Part shown: positions 16,823 through 26,452 of the stretch, piece by piece
Layout: each line of letters opens with the position of its first letter
Position numbering within the stretch: position 1 is the stretch's first letter
Assembly (NCBI RefSeq): GCF_014699035.1
Contig: NZ_JACXAA010000001.1
Location: forward strand, 620,001-684,000
Length of the DNA: 64,000 nucleotides
Reading direction: 5' to 3'
Source of the DNA: Spirosoma validum
Lineage (GTDB): Bacteria; Bacteroidota; Bacteroidia; Cytophagales; Spirosomataceae
Program-made: the position numbers and the translations under genes
Notes under the pieces: generated by a model
The model's database searches: none
The model's input: the letters and a program-made list of their open reading frames with translations, nothing else
Told to the model about the DNA's origin: nothing

Positions 16823-18199
16823 TTAAAAATTGTTAACGGCTGATTTTTCCGTCAACTTCTCAGCCAGTTTCTGAGCCTTACGAATACAATCTGAGAGTGA
16901 TACCCCTCCGTACCAGTTCGCGCATACGTACAGACTATCCACTTCCACTGTCTGAACCGGGCGTTTGACAGCTGTAATATGGGCATTGTATTGCGGAATG
17001 GCATACTCCCATCGCTGAATAGCACGAAAAACAGGCTTACTCGCTTTAACACCAAATCCCTCAACCAGTTCCTGATGAACGCGACTAAACACGTCCTCAT
17101 CAGGCAAGCGAGCATTGTCAGGATTAGCTTCTCCTCCCACAAACGTAGTGAAAAGTACTTCATCTTCCGGACATCGCCCGTCAAACACCGAGCTACTCCA
17201 AATGTGCCCACTGGAAAACCGACCTTCAATTTTTGGATTTAAACCGCCAAATCCATCAAGTGGATGCTGAACATCGGTTCGTTTATAGACCGAATGAACG
17301 GCCGTCATGGGCGGATAAGCAATTTGACTCAGTTTACTTGCCAATTCGGGATAAATCGATCCGGTTAGCTTAGCCGCTACGTTTGTAGGTGTAGTTATCA
17401 CCAACTGATCAACCGTTTTTATGCCTGATCGACTCTCCACACGCCAGCCATCAGTGCTTTTTTGAATGCGTTGGACAGGATCATTCAGCGAGAGACCGGT
17501 CAGTTTAGCTGCCAAAGCGTCAGGGAGCATCTGCATCCCCTCACGAAAACTAAACGAATGACGGCGACCCGTTGCCGATTGATTTTTTATTAATCCACGT
17601 AACACCGAACCATATTCCTTTTCGTACTGGAGCAATACCGGAAACGTTTCGGAAACCAGCAATTGTTCAGGATCACCGGCGTAAATTCCCGCCACGAACG
17701 GCCCAAGAGCATACTCAACAATTTCATCGGAAAAACGACGCCGGAAAAACTGGGCCAGCGTTTCGCCTTGTGTGGACTCGGCTTGTGGCGACAACGTTTT
17801 GTTGTTACGTTCGCGAAGGATAGCCAGTTTGGTTTTCCAGCTAAAAAAGCCTCCGAATAAAAGCGAGATAGGCCCAGATGGTAGCTTCTGATAGCGCCCA
17901 TTACGGAAAATGTAGCGCGCTTTACTAACGGGTTTGCTAAATAAGATGTCGGGTGTGAGTCCCAACTCGTCAAGCCAGAAAAGCAGGTCTGCATCGCCCA
18001 GAAGCGAGTTAGGACCCAGCTCCCGTAGATACTGGCCCGTTGCATCAGCAGGCTGGTTATTACTCTGGTCGCGCCTTGACTGGATATACCCTCCTGGCCG
18101 ATCAGCGGCTTCCCAAAGCTGATAATCGACACCGCGCTTCTGGAGTTCGTAGGCTACTGTCAGGCCCGAAATACCTGCTCCAATAATACCAACCGTCAT
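16823..18199 (-). CDS. hemG: Protoporphyrinogen/coproporphyrinogen oxidase
   Basis: 458 aa. FAD-dependent oxidase of haem synthesis. The dinucleotide fold VGIIGAGISGLTVAYEL (GAGISG at 7-12) opens the protein. The region EYALGPFVAGIYAGDPEQL is characteristic of the HemY-type oxidases, and the C-terminal FAD closure is YVCANWYGGVSLSDCIRKA. Whether it acts on protoporphyrinogen or coproporphyrinogen cannot be told from sequence, and the symbol follows the common Bacteroidota name. The start overlaps the stop of the upstream lipoprotein gene (18196-18199). Confidence 0.92.
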   Translation of the reverse strand: MTVGIIGAGISGLTVAYELQKRGVDYQLWEAADRPGGYIQSRRDQSNNQPADATGQYLRELGPNSLLGDADLLFWLDELGLTPDILFSKPVSKARYIFRNGRYQKLPSGPISLLFGGFFSWKTKLAILRERNNKTLSPQAESTQGETLAQFFRRRFSDEIVEYALGPFVAGIYAGDPEQLLVSETFPVLLQYEKEYGSVLRGLIKNQSATGRRHSFSFREGMQMLPDALAAKLTGLSLNDPVQRIQKSTDGWRVESRSGIKTVDQLVITTPTNVAAKLTGSIYPELASKLSQIAYPPMTAVHSVYKRTDVQHPLDGFGGLNPKIEGRFSSGHIWSSSVFDGRCPEDEVLFTTFVGGEANPDNARLPDEDVFSRVHQELVEGFGVKASKPVFRAIQRWEYAIPQYNAHITAVKRPVQTVEVDSLYVCANWYGGVSLSDCIRKAQKLAEKLTEKSAVNNF

Positions 18200-18561
18200 G
18201 ATTTTGCTTTTTTTGTCGTATCTGTTCTACTCGTCAGCTTTTGGGTAACTTTCTTGTAGATCGCTTCCATATCGGCGGGGTGAGACGAATAAAAGATGTA
18301 ACTCTTTCGATACGTTGCTGTATCGACAGCGAATTTTTTGAAAATCTGGCGTTCCAAATGCTTATAAACAATATTCGACGAATCGATCGAACGTAAATTC
18401 AATCGACTGACACGCGATTCGGCAATATGGACTTCCGTTAGAATAGCCGCCATCCGATCTTCTTCAATCAGGTTATCCGGTCGTTGATCTTCGGGAGCCG
18501 TACAGGCCGCTGCCAGCCAAAGGCTAACGAGCAGGCTCCACAAACAAAATTGTTTCTGCAT
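18196..18561 (-). CDS. DUF4296 family lipoprotein
   Basis: 121 aa. Lipoprotein signal with lipobox WLAAACTAPEDQ, the lipid-attached Cys being about residue 20. The helical body includes MAAILTEVHIAESRVSRLN and YKSYIFYSSHPADMEAIYKKV-like helices typical of DUF4296, a Bacteroidota family without known function. It overlaps hemG by 4 bases and is probably transcribed with it. Confidence 0.85.
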   Translation of the reverse strand: MQKQFCLWSLLVSLWLAAACTAPEDQRPDNLIEEDRMAAILTEVHIAESRVSRLNLRSIDSSNIVYKHLERQIFKKFAVDTATYRKSYIFYSSHPADMEAIYKKVTQKLTSRTDTTKKAKS

Positions 18562-18662
18562 AAACTCATCGGTTAACTGTGTAAGTTAATCGGCATCGGC
18601 AAAGTTCGGAATTGGCCGTTAAAATAGGTTAAGACTAACGGCGGATTGACCATAATCATGCA

Positions 18663-18688
18663 TTGTCGTAGCCAGTATTGTATTTTTG
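18663..18688 (+). promoter_or_regulatory. Possible Bacteroidota-type promoter before the DUF58 gene
   Basis: TATTTTTG at 18681-18688 matches the Bacteroidota -7 consensus TAnnTTTG, and a TTG lies at 18663-18665 upstream. The spacing is shorter than ideal. It lies 62 bp before the preferred start at 18750. Confidence 0.35.
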
Positions 18689-18749
18689 TTTTACTGCTTC
18701 TGTAATTTTTACTGTTGCTTCGTACGTTACGTTAAAACAGTGTACTTGT

Positions 18750-19616
18750 ATGGACGAATTCTTAGCCCGACTCCGCAATTTCGATATTCGTATCCGTAAG
18801 GCAGTTAACTCGCAGATGCGCGGTAGTTTTCGGTCAATATTCAAAGGTACAGGACTGGAATTCAGCGACTTGAGAACGTATCAGTATGGAGATGACGTAC
18901 GGGCTATTGACTGGAACGTATCGTCGAAAGGACACGGTACGTTCGTGAAAGTATTCCGGGAAGAGAAAGACCAGACCGTTTTTTTTGTCGTTGATGTCAG
19001 TGCCTCACAACAGGTTGGGCCACACTACCGCGATAAGCTGGAAGCAACCAAAGAAGTGTGTGGCGTGTTGGCGCTGTCGGCAATTCGGGAGGCTAATCAT
19101 GTGGGGATGTATTGTTTTTCTGATCAAAAAGAAAAGTACATCAAACCGGCCGATGGTCTGAAAACGGGCTATCAGCTCATTATGAGCCTTTATAAATTAC
19201 AGCCCGAATCAGGTCGCACAAATATTGCCGATGCCCTGCTCTTTACGCTCAACGTACTGAAACGACGTAGCGTCGTGATCTTGCTGTCTGATTTTATTGA
19301 CCAGAGCTACGAGCATAATCTCAGGGCTTTAGCCAGAAAGCATGATCTGGTCGTTCTCCATCTGTACGATCAGCGCGAAATAAAACTACCCAAATTGGGT
19401 ATCATTCCTGTTCATGATACCGAAACGGGTCGGACTGTGTGGGTCAATACGTCTTCCGCTTCGTTTCGCAGCCGCCTACACGATACCTTTCGTCAGAATC
19501 AGTCACGGTTAGAGCGGCTGTGTAAGCAATTTAACGCCAACTACCTCGCCATCGACTCGCAGGAAGACTTTGTGCCAAAACTTGTCGAATTGTTTCGGGT
19601 AAGAAAGTATCAATGA
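18750..19616 (+). CDS. DUF58 domain-containing protein (Bat/MoxR-associated)
   Basis: 288 aa from ATG 18750 (MDEFLARLRNFDIRIRKA); the longer frame from 18678 adds a cysteine-rich, non-family leader. The DUF58 signature GTGLEFSDLRTYQYGDD followed by RAIDWNVSSKG is at about 30-70. A VWA-like metal site DVSAS follows within VVDVSASQQVG. Such proteins accompany MoxR ATPases and VWA proteins and are thought to help assemble or activate enzyme complexes or respond to envelope stress. The MoxR gene itself is not in this window. Its stop overlaps the next gene. Confidence 0.9.
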   Translation: MDEFLARLRNFDIRIRKAVNSQMRGSFRSIFKGTGLEFSDLRTYQYGDDVRAIDWNVSSKGHGTFVKVFREEKDQTVFFVVDVSASQQVGPHYRDKLEATKEVCGVLALSAIREANHVGMYCFSDQKEKYIKPADGLKTGYQLIMSLYKLQPESGRTNIADALLFTLNVLKRRSVVILLSDFIDQSYEHNLRALARKHDLVVLHLYDQREIKLPKLGIIPVHDTETGRTVWVNTSSASFRSRLHDTFRQNQSRLERLCKQFNANYLAIDSQEDFVPKLVELFRVRKYQ

Positions 19617-20602
19617 AACTATTCCGTTGTAAACTTCTGGCCTTCTGGCTTTTAACTATACCGAGCTGGGCGCAGCAGCCGGTGAAGTCGACAATAGACG
19701 GTCATTTTTTGACCGATAGTGTTGAGATTGGTCGGCCATTTCTGTATTCGTTAATGTATCGGCATCCATCCCAGGTCGACGTACTGTTTCCAGATACAGC
19801 TACTAATTTCCTACCGTATCGGGTTCAGAAAATAGACGTATATGCAACGCAAACAACAGGAAATGGCATTACTGCTATCAGTCGCGATAGTGCTGTGTAT
19901 ACGTTAGTGTCTTTCGAAACAGATTCAATGCAGTTGCTACGTGTGCCTATCCGAATCATTAACGACGTCGACTGTACGGCTTTGTGGTCACAAACTGACA
20001 CTGTGTTTTTGCGTTCAAAACTCCCATCTGTACAACTCGATTCAACTCATGACGAGCCGCTTACACTGGCGACAGAAACTGAACTAGCGCCTTTACAGCA
20101 GCAGTTTAATTATACAGCACTGGCAAAAGGTCTGCTGCTCGTTAGTGCTCTTGCCGCTCTGTTGTATGGATTATTTGGACGAATTATCCGACGTCAATGG
20201 CGATTGTATCAACTCAATCGACGTCACATTCGCTTTCTACGAAACTATAATCAACTTAGCCAGCGACTTAATTCGTTCACAGCTTCGGAAACCGCTAATC
20301 AGGCCGTTGTTTTGTGGAAAACCTATTTGGAACGACTCGACCGACAGCCCTACGTTGCGCTAACAACACCCGAACTGGCCGAGCGAATAAATGATCAACG
20401 TGTTACCGATGCTTTACGGGAAACGGATCGGATGATTTACGGGGGTACATTTTCACCTCAATCGCAGCCTGCATTATGGACCTTGCGAGACGTTGCTACA
20501 CAGATATACCATCGCAGCCGAACTCGATTACAAGGTTCGGTTAACCAGTTAACAGATAGCATTCAGCAGCCTGATTCGGCTGAAACCTCTTCTTTCTCCT
20601 AA
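19613..20602 (+). CDS. Membrane protein of a DUF58/VWA operon, function unknown
   Basis: 329 aa. A signal peptide (MKLFRCKLLAFWLLTIPSWA) is followed by a periplasmic beta-rich region of about 145 residues, one membrane helix (ALAKGLLLVSALAALLYGLF, about 163-185) and a basic cytoplasmic helical tail. This topology matches the accessory protein found between DUF58 and BatA genes in Bacteroidota. I cannot assign a family name. It overlaps the DUF58 gene by 4 bases and is followed by the VWA gene 4 bases later. Confidence 0.75.
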   Translation: MKLFRCKLLAFWLLTIPSWAQQPVKSTIDGHFLTDSVEIGRPFLYSLMYRHPSQVDVLFPDTATNFLPYRVQKIDVYATQTTGNGITAISRDSAVYTLVSFETDSMQLLRVPIRIINDVDCTALWSQTDTVFLRSKLPSVQLDSTHDEPLTLATETELAPLQQQFNYTALAKGLLLVSALAALLYGLFGRIIRRQWRLYQLNRRHIRFLRNYNQLSQRLNSFTASETANQAVVLWKTYLERLDRQPYVALTTPELAERINDQRVTDALRETDRMIYGGTFSPQSQPALWTLRDVATQIYHRSRTRLQGSVNQLTDSIQQPDSAETSSFS

Positions 20603-20606
20603 TCGT

Positions 20607-21692
20607 ATGGAACCCTGGTACTCTCTTCATTGGTTCAGCCCAACGCAGTGGAATCAGTTCCATATAGCTAATCCGCTGGCTCTAGTACTGATTCCAGCGG
20701 TGCTTCTGTTATTTTTAGTACGTCACTATCTGCATCGAAATGCGCAGCAACGCTTAAATATATCTCTTGATCCACTTGCTTCATCTCGCACACGCAGCAG
20801 GGAACTTCGTGACCAGACGACTCATTCACTGCTTAGCTCATTGCGTTACCTGTTGCCAGTAAGTATGTTTCTAGGGGTTAGTCTGGTTCTGGTTGCTCTG
20901 GCCAGACCGCAGATTGTACGTGAGCAGCGCGATGAGCAATCGGAAGGAATCGATATTATGCTGGCAATAGACGTATCGGCGTCAATGAGCGAAACGGACC
21001 TTCCTCCTACGCGTCTGGCAGCCGCCCGGCGCGTGGCGCAAACCTTCGTAAATGGTCGCCAGAACGATCGCATTGGCCTGGTTATTTTTGCTGGCGAAGC
21101 GTTTTCACTATGCCCACTCACCACCGATTATGGCTTAGTCAAACAATACCTCAGCGACCTCAATGATCAGATGATACGTACGTCGGGCACAGCCATCGGT
21201 GATGCACTAGCCCGCTGCATTAACCGAATGCGGAATCAGACAGTATCCCTAGCCGACACCACCCAGAAAGAGGCAGAGGAATGGAAAAAGGGACGTAGCA
21301 AGATCATTATTCTGTTGAGTGACGGCGACAATACGGCCGGTAATCTCGATCCTGTTACAGCGGCCCGGTTAGCCAAGTTGTTTAACATTCGGCTCTACAC
21401 CATTGCGGTTGGCCGCGCCGTTACGTCGGCTTCGAAAGCGGCTACCGTCGATGAAGGTATTCTGAAAACAATTGCGACCATCGGTAATGGCAGTTTCTTC
21501 CGGGCCACGGATACCCGGCGACTACGAGCTGTATTTGCCCAGATCAGTAAGTTAGAAAAGTCGCCCGTTCGGGTTCAGATTTACGAAGACGTTCAGGACT
21601 ATTACCGGATTTACCTTTATTGGGGCATCTGCTTTTTGCTTTTTGCTTTATTCCTGAAAAACACGATTTTCGGCAATGTTCTGGAAGATTGA
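20607..21692 (+). CDS. VWA domain-containing membrane protein (BatA-like)
   Basis: 361 aa. There are membrane helices at about 22-38 and 82-100, a VWA domain (about 115-310) and a C-terminal helix (YWGICFLLFALFLKNTIF). The MIDAS motif DVSAS is at 122-126, with later TSGTAIGDAL and LLSDGDNTAG completing the metal site. This is the BatA type, a periplasmic-facing VWA protein anchored at both ends. The companion BatB/BatD genes are not adjacent downstream; rnhB follows instead. Confidence 0.88.
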   Translation: MEPWYSLHWFSPTQWNQFHIANPLALVLIPAVLLLFLVRHYLHRNAQQRLNISLDPLASSRTRSRELRDQTTHSLLSSLRYLLPVSMFLGVSLVLVALARPQIVREQRDEQSEGIDIMLAIDVSASMSETDLPPTRLAAARRVAQTFVNGRQNDRIGLVIFAGEAFSLCPLTTDYGLVKQYLSDLNDQMIRTSGTAIGDALARCINRMRNQTVSLADTTQKEAEEWKKGRSKIIILLSDGDNTAGNLDPVTAARLAKLFNIRLYTIAVGRAVTSASKAATVDEGILKTIATIGNGSFFRATDTRRLRAVFAQISKLEKSPVRVQIYEDVQDYYRIYLYWGICFLLFALFLKNTIFGNVLED

Positions 21693-21710
21693 TAACCCAA
21701 CCATTCCGTT

Positions 21711-22286
21711 ATGTTAAAGTCGTATTACAACGCCGACGCCATTGAAGCAGGCTTAGACGAAGTTGGGCGGGGTTGTCTGGCAGGTCCCGTTGTGGCGGCT
21801 GCTGTTATTCTGCCCAAAGACTATACCCATCCGATTCTAAACGACTCCAAACAACTCTCCCGTATCCAACGGGAAACGTTACGTATTGATATTGAGCGAG
21901 ATGCGCTGGCCTGGGCTGTGGCCGAAGTATCGCACGAGGACATTGACCTGATTAATATATTGAAAGCCAGCTTCCTGGCAATGCACCGCGCCATCGACGC
22001 TTTAGCGATCAAGCCCGAACATCTATTGGTAGACGGAAATCGTTTCGTACCCTACCCGATGATTCCACATACCTGTATTATTAAAGGCGATGCGCATTTT
22101 CTGGCGATAGCCGCTGCGTCCGTATTGGCCAAGACGTACCGTGACGATCTGATGGAACGACTGGGTTTAGAATATCCAGCTTACGGTTGGGCAAAGAACG
22201 TTGGTTACCCGACTCCCGTTCATCGCGAAGCCATCCGACAGTTCGGCCCGACGAAGTACCACCGAATGAGTTTTCGGCTGATTTAG
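21711..22286 (+). CDS. rnhB: Ribonuclease HII
   Basis: 191 aa. It cleaves RNA in RNA-DNA hybrids and single ribonucleotides in DNA. Catalytic residues D16 and E17 lie in [16 protein letters not shown], a third acidic residue is in LLVDGNRF, and the fourth sits in the [15 protein letters not shown] region. The last segment, [17 protein letters not shown], is family-typical. Length is normal for a single-domain RNase HII. Confidence 0.96.
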   Translation: MLKSYYNADAIEAGLDEVGRGCLAGPVVAAAVILPKDYTHPILNDSKQLSRIQRETLRIDIERDALAWAVAEVSHEDIDLINILKASFLAMHRAIDALAIKPEHLLVDGNRFVPYPMIPHTCIIKGDAHFLAIAAASVLAKTYRDDLMERLGLEYPAYGWAKNVGYPTPVHREAIRQFGPTKYHRMSFRLI

Positions 22287-22344
22287 GGCAGTCTGAGGAG
22301 TTTCCGGGCTTTTTTTGCTTTGAGGTTATGATGAATCGCTGCTC

Positions 22345-23844
22345 ATGACCTCAAATCAGGATTATATTCTTCAGGTACGTAACCTAACCAAAACTTTTGC
22401 GGGCATAAAAGCACTGAACGATGTTCAACTAGATCTTCGAAAAGGCGAGGTTCACGCGCTTATGGGTGAAAATGGCGCGGGTAAATCGACGTTCATGAAG
22501 ATTTTATCGGGTCTCGAAACGCCAGATTCCGGCGAAATCAGTCTCAGTGGCACGCTTTTAGCAAACAAAACCGTCCGGGAAGCACAACGTAGCGGTATTT
22601 CGATGATTCATCAGGAAATTCTGGCCGTTCCCGAGTTAACCGTCGCGCAGAATATCTTTCTCGGACGCGAATTAACTCATTGGCTTCCCGGCTGGCTCGA
22701 CAATCGTAGCATTAACCAGCAAGCAGAAAAGCTATTGAACCATATGGGTGCGACGATCAATGTCCGCGCCAAAATGAAAAACTTGAGCGTAGCTGAGCAA
22801 CAGATGGTCGAGATTGCCAAAGCGATCTCGAACAATGCGCAGGTTCTGATTATGGATGAACCGACTTCGGCGCTTTCTTACAAAGAGGTCGACGTTCTTT
22901 TCAAACTCATTGACGAGTTGAAGCAGAAAGGTGTAGCCATCATTTACATCTCCCACAAAATGGAGGAGATCCGTCAGTTGGCCGATACAATCACAGTGCT
23001 GCGAGACGGGAATTACATTGGAACGTATCCAGCCAATGAACTTGATACCCATTCGCTGATTAATTTAATGGTGGGTCGAGAGATTAACAATCTTTTTCCA
23101 GAAGCGTCTTCTCAAGCTGGACGTGAAGTGCTACGTATCGAAAACCTCACCCGGCAAGATGCCTTTTCCAATATCAGCTTTACGGTTCATGAAGGCGAAA
23201 TTCTGGGCATTGGTGGCTTGATGGGGGCTGGCAGAACCGAACTGGCGCGGGCTATTTTCGGCTTAGACCGTCCAGAGAGTGGTGAGATTTATGTCAAGGG
23301 TCAACGTATCGATATTACGTCGCCCCAACAGGCGATTCGTACGGGAATCGGTTACGTAAGCGATGATCGAAAAGGCTGGGGCTTTATTCCCGAACTTTCC
23401 ATAAAGCATAACCTTACGCTGGCCAGCTTACCTGCTCATGCAAACGGTACGTTCATTGATGCTAAACGTGAGACCGAATCAGCCCATAAAATGATCCGGG
23501 AACTACGTATCAAAACGGCGGGGCCAGATCAAAAAATAGCGCAACTGAGTGGCGGTAATCAGCAGAAGGTTGTGATTGGGAAAGTCCTTCTGGCGTCGCC
23601 GTCACTCATTATTCTCGACGAACCTACGCGTGGCATCGATGTAGGGGCGAAGTTTGAAATCTATAAACTCATTCGACAACTGGCCGCCGATGGCGTAGCA
23701 ATTATCGTCATCTCGTCTGAACTTCCGGAACTGATCGGTCTGAGCGATCGGATACTGGTTCTGGAAAAGGGGAAGCAAACTGCTTTACTTGACAAAGCAG
23801 AAGCTTCGCAGGAAATGATTTTACGCTACGCCATGCCAAACTAA
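22345..23844 (+). CDS. Sugar ABC transporter ATP-binding protein (RbsA-type)
   Basis: 499 aa with two fused ATPase lobes. Lobe 1 has Walker A GENGAGKST, signature LSVAEQQMVEIAKA and Walker B VLIMDEPTSAL. Lobe 2 has the degenerate Walker A GLMGAGRTELARAIFG, signature LSGGNQQKVVIGK and LIILDEPTRGID. This is the CUT2 architecture, energising ribose, xylose or autoinducer-like sugar uptake. It forms an operon with the permease (26 bp downstream) and the binding protein. The substrate cannot be fixed from sequence; ribose is the default. Confidence 0.93.
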   Translation: MTSNQDYILQVRNLTKTFAGIKALNDVQLDLRKGEVHALMGENGAGKSTFMKILSGLETPDSGEISLSGTLLANKTVREAQRSGISMIHQEILAVPELTVAQNIFLGRELTHWLPGWLDNRSINQQAEKLLNHMGATINVRAKMKNLSVAEQQMVEIAKAISNNAQVLIMDEPTSALSYKEVDVLFKLIDELKQKGVAIIYISHKMEEIRQLADTITVLRDGNYIGTYPANELDTHSLINLMVGREINNLFPEASSQAGREVLRIENLTRQDAFSNISFTVHEGEILGIGGLMGAGRTELARAIFGLDRPESGEIYVKGQRIDITSPQQAIRTGIGYVSDDRKGWGFIPELSIKHNLTLASLPAHANGTFIDAKRETESAHKMIRELRIKTAGPDQKIAQLSGGNQQKVVIGKVLLASPSLIILDEPTRGIDVGAKFEIYKLIRQLAADGVAIIVISSELPELIGLSDRILVLEKGKQTALLDKAEASQEMILRYAMPN

Positions 23845-23869
23845 CGATAACCCACCTTCTTTTATCTGC

Positions 23870-24853
23870 ATGAAAAACACGAGTAATACGTATGTTGATC
23901 TGGTTGGAGGTTCGCCGAACCTGCGCATCAAAGGCCTTGGTCAGTACGGAATTTTTGTCGCTTTTGCCTTAATTTGTCTGGCGCTATCGCTCACCACGCG
24001 CAACTTCCTGAGCTGGGGAAACTTAATGATTGTTGTCACGCAAGTCTCAATCAATGCGTTGCTGGCCTTTGGCGTTACGTTCGTCATCATCACCGGCGGA
24101 ATCGATCTATCGCTGGGGTCGATGGTCGCTGTTACGGGTGTTGTAGCCGCTTCATTTGCTCATCCGGATACCTATCCGGTAGCCGTCCCTATCGGTATGG
24201 GTTTGCTGGCGGGGCTAGCAATCGGCGCTTTTAATGGCTTTGTCATTACCCGGAGCAACGTACCGCCTTTCATTGTTACATTAGGAACCATGACCATTGG
24301 ACGTGGACTAGCCCTGATTTTAAGTAAGGGACGCCCCATCTCAAACCTGTCTGACTCATTCAATTTTATCGGCGGAGGGCAATTATTCGGCGTGCCGATG
24401 CCCATTTTTATTCTGATCATCCTATTTGTGCTCTGCGCCATACTGTTAAACAAAACCATACTTGGTCGGTACATGTATGCGATCGGCGGTAACGAACAGG
24501 CGGCCCGAGCGTCAGGGATTCCGCTGAACAAAATTAAAATGGTGGTTTATACGCTCTGCGGTGGACTGGCTGGACTAGCGGGTATTTTGCTTACCTCACG
24601 TATCACAACTGGCCAGCCAAACGCCGGAGCCGGTTTTGAACTGGATGCCATTGCCGCTGCTATTATCGGCGGAACCAGTACGTCGGGCGGCACCGGGACG
24701 ATGGCGGGCGCTCTAATCGGTGCATTACTGATTGGCGTGATCAGCAATGGTCTGGACCTACTCAACGTAACGTCTTATTATCAGGAAGTTGTGATGGGGA
24801 TTATCATCATTGGTGCCGTCGTACTGGACAGCTTACAGCATAAAAAAAAATAA
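23870..24853 (+). CDS. Sugar ABC transporter permease (RbsC-type)
   Basis: 327 aa, with eight or more hydrophobic segments. It carries the family motifs GVTFVIITGGIDLSLGSMVA, GAFNGFVITRSNVPPFIVTLG and GRYMYAIGGNEQAARASGI, the last being the cytoplasmic loop that contacts the ATPase. Probably a homodimeric channel of the CUT2 importer. It lies between the ATPase and the binding-protein genes. Confidence 0.94.
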   Translation: MKNTSNTYVDLVGGSPNLRIKGLGQYGIFVAFALICLALSLTTRNFLSWGNLMIVVTQVSINALLAFGVTFVIITGGIDLSLGSMVAVTGVVAASFAHPDTYPVAVPIGMGLLAGLAIGAFNGFVITRSNVPPFIVTLGTMTIGRGLALILSKGRPISNLSDSFNFIGGGQLFGVPMPIFILIILFVLCAILLNKTILGRYMYAIGGNEQAARASGIPLNKIKMVVYTLCGGLAGLAGILLTSRITTGQPNAGAGFELDAIAAAIIGGTSTSGGTGTMAGALIGALLIGVISNGLDLLNVTSYYQEVVMGIIIIGAVVLDSLQHKKK

Positions 24854-24877
24854 GTAATAACCGTTTATTATTTCCAG

Positions 24878-25822
24878 ATGAAATCAATACGTCAAATCGG
24901 ATTGTGTTTCTTTGCTTCTGTTCTCCTGGGAGCCTGTTCACAATCAACCTCTTCAGATAAAGACCAGGCAGGCGATGGGCAAAAACTTGTTGTTGGTGCT
25001 ACTATGCTGAGTATGCAGAATGAGTTCATCGTCAACGTCCACGACGAAATGGAGAAAAAGGCAAAGGAATTAGGCGTTGAGCTAATCACTGTCGATGCGG
25101 AGCGGTCGGCGCTCAAACAGATTGAACAGGTAGAAAGCTTTATCGCGCAAAAAGTGGACGTCATCATTATGAATCCCTGCGAGGTGGAAGCCAGTTCACC
25201 CGCTGTTACAAAAGCGCTTGCTGCCAAAATCCCGATTATCAACGTTAACTCTGAAACCAGCGCCAAACCATCGGCTTTTGTCGGTTCCGATGACGTAGAG
25301 TCCGCCAAAATTGCATTGAGATATATTGCCGAGAAGTTAGGCGGCAAGGGAAACATTCTGATGATGCAGGGCTATATGGGTCAGGCCGCTCAGCTAAAAC
25401 GCGAACAGGGCGCGAAAGAAATCCTCAAAGAATACCCAGGTCTGAAATTGATTGCCCAGCAAACGGCCGAGTGGGATCGGGCCAAGGCTATGTCGCTGAT
25501 GGAAAACTGGATTCAATCGTATGGCTCACAGGTTAACGCTGTTTTTGCCCAGAATGATGAAATGGGGATGGGAGCGGTCAAAGCGTTAACGGCGGCCGGT
25601 CTCAAAAGCAAAGTGATTGTCGTGAGTATCGATGCCATTCCCGATGCGCTGCAAGCTGTAAAAAAAGGTGAACTGGACGCTACTGTTTTCCAGAACGCTC
25701 AGCAACAAGGCGCCAAAGCCATTGAAACCGCCATTAAACTAGCCAAAGGTCAGCCTTACGATAAAGAAACACTGATTCCGTTTCAGCTGGTTACGAAAGA
25801 AAATCTGGCAAAATTTCAGTAG
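24878..25822 (+). CDS. Sugar ABC transporter substrate-binding lipoprotein (RbsB-type)
   Basis: 314 aa. A lipoprotein signal with lipobox VLLGACSQS precedes a periplasmic-binding-protein type I fold: VVGATMLSMQNEFIVNVH, QIEQVESFIAQKVDVIIMNP, PIINVNSETS and VFAQNDEMGMGAVKAL. It should bind a monosaccharide and deliver it to the permease. It is a lipid-anchored form of a protein that is soluble in Proteobacteria. Last gene of the three-gene importer unit. Confidence 0.92.
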   Translation: MKSIRQIGLCFFASVLLGACSQSTSSDKDQAGDGQKLVVGATMLSMQNEFIVNVHDEMEKKAKELGVELITVDAERSALKQIEQVESFIAQKVDVIIMNPCEVEASSPAVTKALAAKIPIINVNSETSAKPSAFVGSDDVESAKIALRYIAEKLGGKGNILMMQGYMGQAAQLKREQGAKEILKEYPGLKLIAQQTAEWDRAKAMSLMENWIQSYGSQVNAVFAQNDEMGMGAVKALTAAGLKSKVIVVSIDAIPDALQAVKKGELDATVFQNAQQQGAKAIETAIKLAKGQPYDKETLIPFQLVTKENLAKFQ

Positions 25823-25887
25823 TATTAGCTCAATAGGAAAGGACACGGCACGACGGTTACCGACCACGCGTAACCTGGCGGACTAAT

Positions 25888-26343
25888 ATGTGTCAAAATC
25901 CTATGCAAGAAGGCCTATCAGAATTTATCAAAGAATCCTTAAGACAATCGCTCCCTGAAAATAAACAAATCATTCTCGGCACCGTACCTGATTCTATTGT
26001 ACAACAGGTAGTCATCGAATGTGGTATCGACTTAACCAACTATATGTTTACGATTGACACTTACGCTATCAGGCATATTATGAAAAGCCATGGAAATCCA
26101 CAGAAAAAAGAAGCACGTGGCCAAAAAGCTATTACTACCGATGATTTTGAACTAATTTACCAAATTATTAATGATTCTGATGTTGTTTTCTATGATGGCA
26201 AAAATCGTATTGGGCGAGAGGTTATACAGTTTCAAAAGCGTATTGGCGACCGCTATATCATTTTGAAAGAAGTCCGAAATGGTCGGAAGCAACTGGCTCT
26301 GAATAGTATGCGTATTATAAAAATAAAAAGGAACCAGGATTAA
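25888..26343 (+). CDS. PBECR-type (barnase/EndoU/colicin/RelE-like) nuclease domain protein
   Basis: 151 aa. The C-terminal two thirds fit the phage-type BECR nuclease fold: TYAIRHIMKSHGNPQKKEAR with an invariant-looking RHI..H pattern, ITTDDFELIYQIINDSDVVF, and a final strand set with DRYIILKEVRNGRKQLAL. Such domains usually occur in phage or polymorphic-toxin proteins; here one stands alone with no visible antitoxin. No signal peptide. An alternative start is ATG 25903. It is more AT-rich than the ABC genes before it, suggesting a separate origin. A small stem (GGTTAC/GTAACC at 25855 and 25870) precedes it. Confidence 0.7.
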   Translation: MCQNPMQEGLSEFIKESLRQSLPENKQIILGTVPDSIVQQVVIECGIDLTNYMFTIDTYAIRHIMKSHGNPQKKEARGQKAITTDDFELIYQIINDSDVVFYDGKNRIGREVIQFQKRIGDRYIILKEVRNGRKQLALNSMRIIKIKRNQD

Positions 26344-26357
26344 CCCGATTCCTTTTT
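26325..26357. terminator. Terminator at the end of the PBECR-like gene
   Basis: AAAAAGGAA (26325-26333) pairs with TTCCTTTTT (26349-26357). The stem overlaps the last codons of the nuclease gene. A second perfect 9-bp stem (26411-26419 with 26429-26437) lies between it and the convergent fadJ-like gene. Confidence 0.6.
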
Positions 26358-26452
26358 AGACAACGAGCAGGTGCATTTCCGTATGGAACCCCCTCTCTCA
26401 CGTCCAAAACGTTTTTGTCTGTGTTAGGGACAAAAACCTGGCAAAAAAAGTT

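Noticed and set aside
17590..18132. 180-codon frame inside the hemG-type gene
   Set aside because: Same-strand shifted frame over a clear flavoprotein gene; its translation shows no family pattern.
24892..25356. 154-codon minus-strand frame opposite the sugar-binding protein gene
   Set aside because: Serine-rich composition is the usual reverse image of an alanine- and glycine-rich gene; no independent support.
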